This document shows positions 1 to 7,239 of a stretch of DNA of 23,646 nt, in pieces. The notes beneath the pieces are model-generated. The model made no database searches and was not told where the DNA came from. It saw only the letters and a program-made list of their open reading frames with translations. The first letter of the stretch is position 1. Every line of letters begins with the position of its first letter. A program made the position numbers and the translations under genes. Source of the stretch: Rhodobacteraceae bacterium UBA6141 (lineage in GTDB: Bacteria; Pseudomonadota; Alphaproteobacteria; Rhodobacterales; Rhodobacteraceae); contig DIVD01000007.1 of the NCBI GenBank assembly GCA_002423245.1, positions 1 to 23,646 on the forward strand. Reading direction: 5' to 3'.

Positions 1-644
1 CAGCTTCACCTCCTGGGCATCGAAGAACGGCACCACGCGGTCGTTCAGGAGATCGGCCACCGTGATCGGCGTCTTGCGGTCGTAGAGCCTGGCGAAGGCC
101 ACCTTCGCGTAGGTGTCGACGAAAGTCTGCTGACAGATCCGCCCGTTCGCCATCGGTCGCGAACGCATGGCGACACGATGGCTCACCCCTTCATGTTGCC
201 CACGTAAAAGGTGTCCTGCGCGCCGCAGTAGCCCGGGCATTCGCTCTCGAACTCGCCGTGGGCTTCCTTGTCGGCCTTGGCCGTCTCGAGGGCCGCGAGC
301 TGGCTCTCGGTCAGCACGATGCCGTCCTGCGCCACCCTGGCCTCCAGCGCCTTCAACCGCTTCTTCGTTGTCTCCAGGTCGTTGCGCTGCCAGACGCCGC
401 GCACGCCCGCCGGCGAGATCGAATGCCCGCGCTTGCGCAGCTCGTTGGCGATCCGCACCTGGCCGTAGGCCGGCAGTTCCAGCGCCAGCTCCACGACCAG
501 CGCTTCCACCTCGGGGGCCACCCGGTTCGCCAGAAGCGGCTTGCGCCGGCTGAGTTCCTGCAGCGCCATCTCGCCGCCCCGTGACGCGAGAGGCTTAGGC
601 AGGTCGGCAGCTTCATGGGCCGTGTGCTCCACTATGTGTCGCAC
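1..644 (-). pseudogene. IS481-type transposase remnant, 5'-truncated and interrupted
   Basis: Two reading frames on the minus strand together resemble an IS481-type DDE transposase. The first (644 to 183) holds the HTH-side region with RVAPEVEALVVELALE and the family-typical HGEFESECPGYCGAQDTFYV, ending GNMKG then TGA. The second (about 144 to 1) resumes with RICQQTFVDTYAKVAFARLY, including the first catalytic Asp, and runs off the window at residue ...AQEVKL. The frames differ, and a ~41-bp palindromic insertion lies between them. The N-terminal ~45 residues expected of the family are missing: similarity starts near 575 at RGGEMALQE, and the stretch from 575 to 644 looks unrelated. This is a non-functional mobile-element relic. 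The family call is from recognised motifs and fairly sure; the exact IS is not identified. Confidence 0.8.
145..185. repeat. ~41-bp palindromic insertion inside the transposase remnant
   Basis: The stretch separates the codons for GNMKG from those for RICQQTF, which are adjacent (with one extra Val-Gly) in IS481 relatives. It contains GCCATCGGTCGC near 149-160 and its near-complement GCGACACGATGGC near 170-182, a ~12-bp stem with one bulged base. It also holds an alternative smaller hairpin, GTTCGC/GCGAAC, at 145-164. The insertion adds an in-frame TGA and shifts the frame. It could be a small mobile palindrome or an error-prone repair product. Confidence 0.55.
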
Positions 645-683
645 TTCGGAGCCTTGCAGCTAAGCCAATGATATACAAAGAAA

Positions 684-760
684 TGGTGGCGAGGGGGGGA
701 CTCGAACCCCCGACCCCGTGATTATGAGTCACGTGCTCTAACCAGCTGAGCTACCTAGCC
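684..760 (-). tRNA. tRNA-Met (anticodon CAU), elongator type
   Basis: The minus strand folds as a full 77-nt tRNA with CCA encoded: acceptor GGCTAGG/CCTCGCC, D-stem GCTC/GAGC, anticodon stem CGTGA/TCACG around loop CTCATAA (anticodon CAT), variable GGGTC, T-stem GGGGG/CCCCC with loop TTCGAGT. The anticodon stem lacks the three G-C pairs typical of initiator tRNA and pair 1-72 is matched, so it is an elongator (or a CAU tRNA of the Ile2 type, less likely). The acceptor stem has a U4-C69 mismatch. The transposase relic lies 39 bp beyond the 3' end. Confidence 0.93.
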
Positions 761-908
761 AATGGGGCGCTAGCTAGTGAAGGCCGGCTTTGGCGTCAAG
801 GGGAAAACGCCGTCCGCGCCGCAACCGCTCCGCGCCGATTTGCGCTTTGCCCCGCAGCCGCGCAGGCAGTATCAGCGGGCGAACCGCCCCGCACACCGAA
901 GGCCGCCC

Positions 909-3077
909 ATGCAGCACCTGCCCCTGACCCGCGACCTCGTGCTGATCGGCGGCGGCCATGCGCATGCGCTGGTGCTGCGGATGTGGGCGATGACCCCGCT
1001 GCCGGGGGTGCGGGTGACGCTGGTCTCTCCGGGTCCGACCGCCGCCTATTCGGGGATGCTGCCCGGCCTTGTCGCGGGGCATTATCCACGCGCCGCGCTG
1101 CAGATGGATCTGGTGCAGCTTGCCCGTCATGCCGGCGCGCGGCTGATCCTCGGGCGGGCGGAGGGCATCGACCGCGCGGCGGGCCGCATCCATGTTCCGG
1201 GCCGGCCGCCTGTCGCCTATGACATCTGCTCGCTCGACATCGGCATCACCTCGGACATGCCCTCGCTGCCCGGTTTCGTCGCCCATGCCCACCCCGCCAA
1301 GCCGCTGGATGCCTTCGCGGAGGCGTGGGAGGCGTTCGTGGCTGCGCCCGGGGCCCGCCGGCAGGTCGCGGTGATCGGCGGCGGCGCGGCGGGGGTGGAG
1401 CTTGCGCTCGCCGCCGCGCACCGGCTGGGGCCGGGGGCAGAGGTCACGCTGATCGAGGCCGGCGCGCTGCCGCTGCCGCTGCTCGGCGCCGGCGCCCGCG
1501 CCCGGCTGCTGCGGCACATGGCCCGGCTGCGGGTGCGGCTGCTGACCGGCAGCGCCGCGGCGGCGGTGGAGCCGGACGCGGTGCTGCTGGCGGACGGACG
1601 GCGGGTGGCTTCCGCCTTCACCATCGGCGCGGCGGGCACGCGGCCGCAGGCCTGGCTGGCGGGAACCGGGCTGCATCTGACGGAGGGCTTCGTCACCGTC
1701 CGCCCCACGCTGCAAACGCTCACCGACCCCGCGATCCTTGCCGCCGGCGACATCGCCCATCTGGCCCACGCCCCGCGCCCCAAGGCCGGGGTCTTCGCGG
1801 TGCGCGAGGCGCCGGTGCTGCTGCACAACCTGCGCGCCCTGCTGGCGGGGACGGGCGCGCTGCGCCGCTATCGGCCGCAGCGCGACTACCTGAAGCTGAT
1901 CTCGGCCGGCAGCCGCCACGCCGTCGCCGACAGGTTCGGCCTGCCGCTGGATGGCGCCTGGCTCTGGCGCTGGAAGGACCGCATCGACCGCCGCTTCATG
2001 GCAAGGTTTGCGGCTTTGCCGCCGATGCCCCCCGCCCCGCTGCCCGCCCTCCTGGCCGCCGGGGTGCGCGAGGAGCTGGCGGGCGGCAAGCCGCTCTGCG
2101 GGGGCTGCGGCGCCAAGGTCGGGCAGGCCGATCTGCGCGCGGCCCTGGCGGGGCTGCCCGCGCCGCGCCGGGCGGATGTGCTGTCCGGCCCCGGCGACGA
2201 TGCGGCGGTTCTGGCGCAGGGGCGCGCGCGGCAGGTCATCACCACCGACCATCTGCGCGCCTTCACCGAGGATCCATGGCTGCTGTCGCGCATCACCGCC
2301 CTGCACGCGATGGGCGACATCTGGGCGATGGGCGCGGCCCCGCAGGCGGCGCTGGCGCAGGTGATCCTGCCGCGCATGTCGCCCGCGCTTCAGGCGCGCA
2401 CGCTGGCCGAGATCATGGCGGCGGCGGCAGAGGCGTTCGGCGCGGCGGGCGCCGATGTGGTGGGCGGCCATACCAGCCTCGGCGCAGAGCTGACCGTCGG
2501 CTTCACCGTCACCGGCCTTGCCGGGCGCGATCCCGTCGGCCAGTCCGGCGCCCGCCCCGGAGACGCGCTGATCCTGACCCGGCCCATCGGCACCGGCGTG
2601 ATCCTTGCCGCCGAGATGCAACGCGCCGCCCCCGGCGCTGTGGTCGCCGCCGCGCTGGCGCAGATGGCGCGCCCGCAGGCGCCAGCGGCGGCGCTGCTGG
2701 CCGGCCATGCCCGCGCGATGACCGACATCACCGGCTTCGGCCTTGCCGGGCATCTGATGGGGATGCTCGACGCCTCGGGCCTCGCCGCCCGCATCCGCCT
2801 TGCCGAGGTGCCGGTGCTGGCGGGGGCAGAGGCGCTGGCGGCGGCGGGGCACGGATCGACGCTGCTGCCGATGAACCGGGCGGTGGCGGCGCGCATGGCG
2901 CTGCCCGCCGGCCCCCGCGCCGAGTTGCTGTTCGATCCGCAGACGGCGGGCGGCCTGCTGGCCGCGGTGCCGGCGGATCAGGCGCCGGCGCTTCTGGCCG
3001 GGCTGCGCGCCGCGGGGGAGCCTGCCGCGATCATCGGCCACACCGAGGCCGGCGCGCCCTTCCTCAGCGTGGCATAG
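909..3077 (+). CDS. selD: Selenide, water dikinase SelD with N-terminal FAD/NAD oxidoreductase domain
   Basis: A 722-aa fusion. Residues ~8-370 form a pyridine nucleotide-disulfide oxidoreductase-like domain: LIGGGHAHA (12-20) for FAD, a second dinucleotide fold VAVIGGGAAGVELA (~153-166), and ILAAGDIAHL (~276-286). Residues ~385-722 are SelD, which makes selenophosphate from selenide and ATP. The glycine-rich start CGGCGAKVG carries Cys400 and Lys403, matching the catalytic Cys17/Lys20 of E. coli SelD. GPGDDAAVL, TTDHLRAF and DITGFGLAGHL are the expected nucleotide and metal sites. The frame is open from 777, but ATG 909 is preferred: the extra 44 residues are basic low-complexity sequence and GAAGG lies 6 nt before 909. 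Such fusions are known in other bacteria. Its product likely feeds the convergent mnmH; no selA, selB or selC is visible here. Confidence 0.93.
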   Translation: MQHLPLTRDLVLIGGGHAHALVLRMWAMTPLPGVRVTLVSPGPTAAYSGMLPGLVAGHYPRAALQMDLVQLARHAGARLILGRAEGIDRAAGRIHVPGRPPVAYDICSLDIGITSDMPSLPGFVAHAHPAKPLDAFAEAWEAFVAAPGARRQVAVIGGGAAGVELALAAAHRLGPGAEVTLIEAGALPLPLLGAGARARLLRHMARLRVRLLTGSAAAAVEPDAVLLADGRRVASAFTIGAAGTRPQAWLAGTGLHLTEGFVTVRPTLQTLTDPAILAAGDIAHLAHAPRPKAGVFAVREAPVLLHNLRALLAGTGALRRYRPQRDYLKLISAGSRHAVADRFGLPLDGAWLWRWKDRIDRRFMARFAALPPMPPAPLPALLAAGVREELAGGKPLCGGCGAKVGQADLRAALAGLPAPRRADVLSGPGDDAAVLAQGRARQVITTDHLRAFTEDPWLLSRITALHAMGDIWAMGAAPQAALAQVILPRMSPALQARTLAEIMAAAAEAFGAAGADVVGGHTSLGAELTVGFTVTGLAGRDPVGQSGARPGDALILTRPIGTGVILAAEMQRAAPGAVVAAALAQMARPQAPAAALLAGHARAMTDITGFGLAGHLMGMLDASGLAARIRLAEVPVLAGAEALAAAGHGSTLLPMNRAVAARMALPAGPRAELLFDPQTAGGLLAAVPADQAPALLAGLRAAGEPAAIIGHTEAGAPFLSVA

Positions 3078-4122
3078 CGGCCGCCGCCGCCAGCACCGCA
3101 TCCGCCAGCCGGTCCAGCGCGGCCGCATCCAGCGCATCGGTCATCACCACCCGCTCTTGCGCGGACCGGTGCTGCGCGCGCGCCTTGGCATAGCGCGGGT
3201 CGTAATGCGCCGCCATCAGCTCTGCCGCCAGCGCGGCGAAGCCGCCCGCCCCCGCCAGGCCCTGCCAATGCTCGATCACCTCGCGCGCGTGGAACGGGCG
3301 CAGCTTGTCCAGCACCGCGCCAAGCGCCGCCCGGTCCGCCGTCAGGTCGGCATAGGCCGCCGCCAGATAGGCCGCCCGCGCCGGCAGGGGCGCCTCGATC
3401 GTCACCCGCGGCGCCGCCACCATCGCCAGCCACAGCGCCTTGGGCACCGTCACCCGGCCGATCCGGTTCGACTCCGCCTCCACCAGCACCGGGCGCGACG
3501 GGTCGAGCGCCGCCATCGCCACCGCCAGCCGCCCCTCGAACGCCTTTTGCGAGGGCTGCCCGCCCGGCATCGCCCCGAACAGCGATCCGCGATGGTTCGC
3601 CAGCGCCTCGAGGTCGATCACCTGCGCGCCGCGGGCGCGGGCGCGCGCCAGAACCTCGGTCTTGGCGCTGCCGGTATTGCCGTCCAGCACAACGACGGGC
3701 ACCGTGAACGGCAGGTCATGCGTGATCTCCACCACCAGCCGCCGCCAGCTCTTGTAGCCCCCGGCAATCGTGTCGCTGCGCCAGCCGACCTGGCTCAGGA
3801 TCGTCGAGAACGCGCCCGACCGCTGCCCCCCGCGCCAGCAATAGACCAGCGGGCGCCAGCCGCCGCCCATCGCCGCAAGCGGCCCCTCCAGATGCGCGGC
3901 CGCATTCCGCGCGACCAGCGCCGCGCCGATCTTGCGCGCGAGGAAGGGCGAATGCTGCTTGTAGATGGTGCCGACGCGGGCGCGTTCCTCGTTGCCGAGC
4001 ACCGGCAGGTTGATCGCCCCCGGCAGATGATCCTCGGCATGTTCGGCAGGGGAGCGCACGTCGATGATCGCATCGACGCCAAGGCCTTCAAGATCGCGGA
4101 CAGAGGATAGCGTGACCGGCAT
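3064..4122 (-). CDS. mnmH: tRNA 2-selenouridine(34) synthase
   Basis: A 352-aa, full-length member of the SelU/MnmH (YbbB) family, which converts 2-thiouridine to 2-selenouridine at the wobble base of tRNA-Lys, -Glu and -Gln using selenophosphate. Residues ~1-125 are a rhodanese domain with catalytic Cys95 in YCWRGGQRS; the C-terminal part is a P-loop domain with Walker A GNTGSAKT (148-155). The 3' end overlaps the 3' end of convergent selD by 14 bp. It is the last gene of the minus-strand run that starts with the SulP gene; ATG 4122 is preceded by TAAGG 7 nt upstream, 9 nt after the stop of a possible 51-aa ORF. With selD it makes a complete selenouridine branch, so selenium use here may be for tRNA only, unless selenoprotein genes lie elsewhere. 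Confidence 0.94.
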   Translation of the reverse strand: MPVTLSSVRDLEGLGVDAIIDVRSPAEHAEDHLPGAINLPVLGNEERARVGTIYKQHSPFLARKIGAALVARNAAAHLEGPLAAMGGGWRPLVYCWRGGQRSGAFSTILSQVGWRSDTIAGGYKSWRRLVVEITHDLPFTVPVVVLDGNTGSAKTEVLARARARGAQVIDLEALANHRGSLFGAMPGGQPSQKAFEGRLAVAMAALDPSRPVLVEAESNRIGRVTVPKALWLAMVAAPRVTIEAPLPARAAYLAAAYADLTADRAALGAVLDKLRPFHAREVIEHWQGLAGAGGFAALAAELMAAHYDPRYAKARAQHRSAQERVVMTDALDAAALDRLADAVLAAAAAMPR

Positions 4123-4131
4123 CGCGAAGCC

Positions 4132-4287
4132 TTAGCGCAGCGCCAGCCGCGCCGCCAGCCGGTAACAGGCCGCGACTGGCGGTCCCAGCGGGATCCGGTC
4201 AACCCCGCCGCGGTCCCGGGCCGCGTCAACGGAACGCGCAACCGGCCTGGAGGTCAACAACATCGCCCGCGGATTGTTCGATTTCAT
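4132..4287 (-). CDS. Possible small basic protein, 51 aa
   Basis: An ATG-started ORF fills the gap between the rhodanese gene and mnmH. It begins MKSNNPRAMLLTSRP and ends CYRLAARLALR. Its ATG shares one base with the rhodanese stop (TAATG at 4289-4285), a layout typical of termination-reinitiation, and its TAA lies 9 nt before mnmH. It is rich in Arg; roughly four fifths of its codons end in G or C, as expected of genes here but also common in non-coding GC-rich sequence. No homology is recognised, no Shine-Dalgarno is evident beyond coupling, and it could be chance. Function unknown. Confidence 0.3.
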   Translation of the reverse strand: MKSNNPRAMLLTSRPVARSVDAARDRGGVDRIPLGPPVAACYRLAARLALR

Positions 4288-4646
4288 TAGCCGGCGTTCA
4301 TGGGCTTTGGGGCGCCGGTCGCCATGTCGGTGCCGGTATAGGGCAGGCCGGCCTGCTTCCATGCCGCGAAACCGCCCTGCATGTGCGCCAACGGGGACAC
4401 TCCGGCCGCTAGCGCAATCTCGGCCACCTGCCCGGACCGGACACCCGAGCCGCAGTGCAGCACGATGCGTTTGCCATCCTGCGTGGGCAGCGCATCGGGG
4501 CGGAAGAAGGCCATCGGCATCAGCAGCGCACCGTCGATATGCTCCATGATGTATTCGGGCGGCGTGCGCACGTCGATCAGCACGATTTCCTGCGCGTCGA
4601 GCGCCGCCTTCACCTTTTCCGGAGTCCAGTTTTCCAGTTTTGCCAT
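4287..4646 (-). CDS. Single-domain rhodanese-like protein
   Basis: A 119-aa protein consisting of one rhodanese domain, with IDVRTPPEY near residues 24-32 and the catalytic loop HCGSGVRS giving active-site Cys65. Such proteins carry sulfur (or selenium) as a cysteine persulfide or perselenide; rhodanese has been reported to hand selenium to SelD in vitro, which fits the neighbours selD and mnmH. The ATG lies 2 nt after the end of the small ORF that follows the SulP gene, so it is in that operon. It is cytoplasmic, with no signal peptide. Substrate (thiosulfate, persulfide or selenium species) cannot be told from sequence. Confidence 0.9.
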   Translation of the reverse strand: MAKLENWTPEKVKAALDAQEIVLIDVRTPPEYIMEHIDGALLMPMAFFRPDALPTQDGKRIVLHCGSGVRSGQVAEIALAAGVSPLAHMQGGFAAWKQAGLPYTGTDMATGAPKPMNAG

Positions 4647-4648
4647 GG

Positions 4649-4854
4649 TCAGAACCTGTTCGCTGCTATCTTGAAGTAACTGTATCCGTCAGCCTCGGGT
4701 TCCGGCAGGCGGCCGCCGCGCAGGTTGACCTGCAGCGCATGCAGCATCCTGTAACCGAGTGTATGGCCCGGCGGCAGCATCACGCGGGCGCCGGTTTCCA
4801 CGATGCGGTTTCCACGATGCGGCCACGGGGAGTTGCCAGTACCTTCAGGGTCAT
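4649..4854 (-). pseudogene. Small ORF (63 aa when restored) frameshifted by a 14-bp tandem duplication
   Basis: The ATG overlaps the SulP stop in ATGA (4854-4851) and the TGA lies 2 nt before the rhodanese ATG, so the position is that of an operon gene. As written it reads MTLKVLATPRGRIVET, then ASWKPAPA and stop, 24 aa. A perfect 14-bp duplication (4793-4806/4807-4820) causes the shift: removing one copy gives one uninterrupted 63-aa frame that continues from ...RIVET into GARVMLPPGHTLGYRML and ends DGYSYFKIAANRF at 4649. I recognise no family. The operon fit on both sides plus a single explanatory lesion makes a once-functional small protein likely. It may be dead, or reversible by slippage between the two copies. 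Confidence 0.6.
4793..4820. repeat. Perfect 14-bp tandem duplication
   Basis: GGTTTCCACGATGC occurs twice head to tail at 4793-4806 and 4807-4820. Because 14 is not a multiple of three, it shifts the frame of the small ORF between the SulP and rhodanese genes. Confidence 0.95.
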
Positions 4855-6590
4855 TGCCGGGCTCTGGCCGGGTCGGCCGGCTTGGCGAGCGCCGTCCAGG
4901 CATCATACTGGGACAGGAAGACGCGGCCGTTCAACTGGTCGAGGAAATGCGTGGTCTTGAGGCGGTCCATCACGGGGCCCTTCACTTCCGACAGGTGCAA
5001 TCCGATCCCCAGATCCGTGAGTCTGTGGTTGATCGCCTCGAGGCTTTCGAGCGCCGAGAAATCGATCTCGTTCACCGCGGAACACATCAGGACCACGTGC
5101 CGCAGGGCGTCGTTGTCGGCCACGCGGTCCTGGATCAGATCCTCGAGAAAGCGGGCGTTCACGAAATAAAGGCTTTCATCCACCCGCAGGGTGAGGAGAT
5201 GGGGCACGGTCTGGACCTCGTGCCGCTTGATATTGCGGAAGTGGTTGGTGCCGGGAACCAGCCCGACCTCGGCGACATGGGGCCTCGATGTCTTGTAGAG
5301 GTGCAGCGCGATGGAGAGGATCACGCCCGAGGCGACGCCTGTCTCGACACCCAGCGTCAAGGTCAGCAAGATCGTTGCGGCGACTGCGGCGAAATCGGCG
5401 CGCGAGTAGGTCCAGGTTTTCCTCAGGATCGAGAAGTCGACGAGGCTCAGCACCGCGACGACGATGGTGGCTGCCAGCGTCGCGGTGGGCAGGTAATAGA
5501 CCAGCGGTGTCAGGGCCAGCGCGGCAATGGCAAGGCCGATCGCCGTGAAGGCGCCGGCGGCGGGCGTCTCGGCGCCCGCGTCGAAGTTCACGACCGACCG
5601 CGCGAAGCCGCCCGTGACGGGATAGCCGCCGGTGAACGCCGCGCCGAGATTCGCGGCACCCAGGCCGATGAGTTCCTGGTTGGGGTCGATCCGCTGGCGC
5701 TTCTTCGCGGCGAGCGTCTGGGCCACCGAAATGGATTCCACGAAGCCGATGATCGAGATCAGGATCGCCGGGATCGCCAGTTGCCGGATCAGGTCGGGCG
5801 CAAGGGCCGGCAGGGTCAGCGGCGGCAAGGCCTGCGGCACCTCGCCCACGATGGAAACCCCGCGCTGGTCCAGACCGAACCCCCAGACCGCCAGCGTGGT
5901 CACGACGACGGCGGCGACCGGACCGGCCTTGGTGACGATGTCGGCCAGCAGCGGGCCTGCGCCGATCCGGCGCAGCAGCGGCTTCAGCCCCTTGCGCACC
6001 CAGAACAGGAACCCGGTCGCGGCGACGCCGATGGCCAGCGTGATCGGGTTGGTCTGACCCAGATGCGACAGCAGCGCACCGACCATCTCGATCAGCGTGT
6101 GGCCACCTGCCTCGACCCCCAGGATATGCTTGACCTGACTGGTCGCGATCAGGATGCCGGAGGCGGTGATGAACCCCGCGATCACCGGATGGCTGAGGAA
6201 ATTCGCCAGAAACCCCAGTCGAAAGACGCCCATAGCCACAAGAAACCCGCCCGACAGCAGCGCCAGCGTCAGCGCGGCGGCCGCATAGCCCGCCGTGCCC
6301 TGTTCGGCCACCTGCCCCACCGCCGTCGCGGTCAGCAGCGACACGACCGCGACCGGCCCCACCGCCAGCGCACGCGAGGTGCCAAACACCGCATAGAGCA
6401 GGATCGGCGCGATCGAGGCGTAGATCCCGGCCTCGGGCGGCAGGCCGGCAAGCAGCGCATAGGCCAGCGACTGCGGGATCAGCATGATCGTCACGATCAC
6501 CGCCGCCACCAGATCGTTCGTCAGCGCGGCGCGATCGTAATGCCGCCCCCATGCGAGGATCGGCAGGTATCGGGCGAGACTTCGCATCAT
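4851..6590 (-). CDS. SulP family inorganic anion transporter with STAS domain
   Basis: About 579 aa from the preferred start. The N-terminal ~420 residues are hydrophobic with the SulP signature LIPQSLAYALLAGLPPEAGIY and many membrane segments; the C-terminal ~437-545 is a STAS domain with NEIDFSALESLEAI. SulP proteins of the inner membrane move sulfate, bicarbonate or other oxyanions; downstream rhodanese and mnmH favour sulfate or a selenium oxyanion, by inference. An in-frame ATG exists at 6599, but the only Shine-Dalgarno, AGGAG (6605-6601), is 1 nt from it and 10 nt from ATG 6590, so 6590 is chosen. The ATG at 6590 also overlaps the TAA of an upstream chimeric ORF (TAATG). The stop overlaps the next small ORF in ATGA. 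Length and domains are normal and the gene looks intact. Confidence 0.92.
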   Translation of the reverse strand: MMRSLARYLPILAWGRHYDRAALTNDLVAAVIVTIMLIPQSLAYALLAGLPPEAGIYASIAPILLYAVFGTSRALAVGPVAVVSLLTATAVGQVAEQGTAGYAAAALTLALLSGGFLVAMGVFRLGFLANFLSHPVIAGFITASGILIATSQVKHILGVEAGGHTLIEMVGALLSHLGQTNPITLAIGVAATGFLFWVRKGLKPLLRRIGAGPLLADIVTKAGPVAAVVVTTLAVWGFGLDQRGVSIVGEVPQALPPLTLPALAPDLIRQLAIPAILISIIGFVESISVAQTLAAKKRQRIDPNQELIGLGAANLGAAFTGGYPVTGGFARSVVNFDAGAETPAAGAFTAIGLAIAALALTPLVYYLPTATLAATIVVAVLSLVDFSILRKTWTYSRADFAAVAATILLTLTLGVETGVASGVILSIALHLYKTSRPHVAEVGLVPGTNHFRNIKRHEVQTVPHLLTLRVDESLYFVNARFLEDLIQDRVADNDALRHVVLMCSAVNEIDFSALESLEAINHRLTDLGIGLHLSEVKGPVMDRLKTTHFLDQLNGRVFLSQYDAWTALAKPADPARARQ

Positions 6591-6865
6591 TACGCCCATG
6601 CTCCTGGTCCGGGAACGGGGCCCCGCCTCTGCGTACCGCTCGTTGACATGCGTTCAGCGGGAGGCGCCGAGCCGTAGCTGTCTTGTTCGGCGGATCTTGA
6701 GTTTCTCGGCAGGGCGAGCGGTGCCAGCGGCCCGTTCACCATGCTCAGCAGGACGGCGCCATCACACGCGAATGTACTCCCCGACGACGGAGCGGGCAAA
6801 CCGGCAAGAAGGCCGGCGGTGCCCAATACGCGGCCGAAGATCATCAACAGCATGGCCGCCCCACA
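6590..6865 (-). other. Unassigned 3' part of a chimeric open frame upstream of the SulP gene
   Basis: The frame that starts in the IS110 stub at 7051 stays open through the cytochrome fragment and then through this stretch to TAA at 6592-6590, where it touches the SulP start. The segment (from CGAAMLLMIFGRVLG to GPVPGPGAWA) resembles no family I know and has the uneven composition of non-coding or scrambled sequence. It contains the 5' leader and Shine-Dalgarno of the SulP gene. I see no separate gene in it on either strand. Confidence 0.4.
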
Positions 6866-6982
6866 GGCGCGAAGCGCCTGCATATCCTCGTCGCTGGCCC
6901 CCCGGTACGAGGCACAGGGCATCGCCGGGTAAAGATGCACCCCATCGGGCCGCATCCCCTGCCGCACGGCGCGTCCGAAATC
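6866..6982 (-). pseudogene. Fragment of a dehydrogenase-type cytochrome c subunit
   Basis: About 39 codons read DFGRAVRQGMRPDGVHLYPA and then MPCASYRGASDEDMQALRA. This matches the conserved stretch of the cytochrome c subunit of quinoprotein alcohol/aldehyde dehydrogenases and relatives, where RAV/LRxGxxxDGxHLYPAMPYxxY is followed by a (S/T)DED-type segment. The fragment has no heme CxxCH, no start of its own and no continuation. It is fused in frame behind the first codons of an IS110-type transposase. It is a relic of deletion or rearrangement, not a working cytochrome. Confidence 0.6.
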
Positions 6983-7051
6983 CCGGCTGTCGGACTGACG
7001 GTAGATGTCGAGCGTGTCCTTGGAAATGTCGATGCCGATGGTATCGTGCAT
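6983..7051 (-). pseudogene. 5' stub of an IS110-type transposase
   Basis: From ATG 7051 the minus strand reads MHDTIGIDISKDTLDIYRQS, the typical N-terminus of IS110-family transposases (first Asp of the DEDD site in GIDISKDTLD). An AGGAGA sits 9 nt upstream. Only about 23 codons remain before the sequence turns into a cytochrome fragment. The stub keeps a good translation start, so it could drive translation of the chimeric frame that runs to the SulP start. Confidence 0.65.
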
Positions 7052-7239
7052 TGCCTTTCGTCTCCTGTGCTTGTCGTACGGGGCAATGCGTGCCGCATCC
7101 CCCACCTATCCGGTCAGGACATGCGAAAGGCGCGGGCGATCCAGTTCTGACCGGGTCCTGGGAACCTCCATCCTTTCGACCCCTCCCCCGCCGTATCGCC
7201 CCGGAACCGGGGCCGATCCCAAGGTCAGGCCGGGGAATG

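Noticed and set aside
777..908. N-terminal extension of SelD to ATG 777
   Set aside because: The 44 extra residues are basic and unstructured-looking, and the FAD fold begins right after ATG 909, which has GAAGG upstream.
3064..3077. Possible SECIS element or UGA-selenocysteine use near selD
   Set aside because: SelD has Cys at the catalytic site and no in-frame TGA; no hairpin suited to SECIS was seen, and no selA/selB/selC is in the window.
774..3137. 787-codon open frame antisense to selD
   Set aside because: Same cause; the sense frame has clear SelD and flavoprotein motifs.
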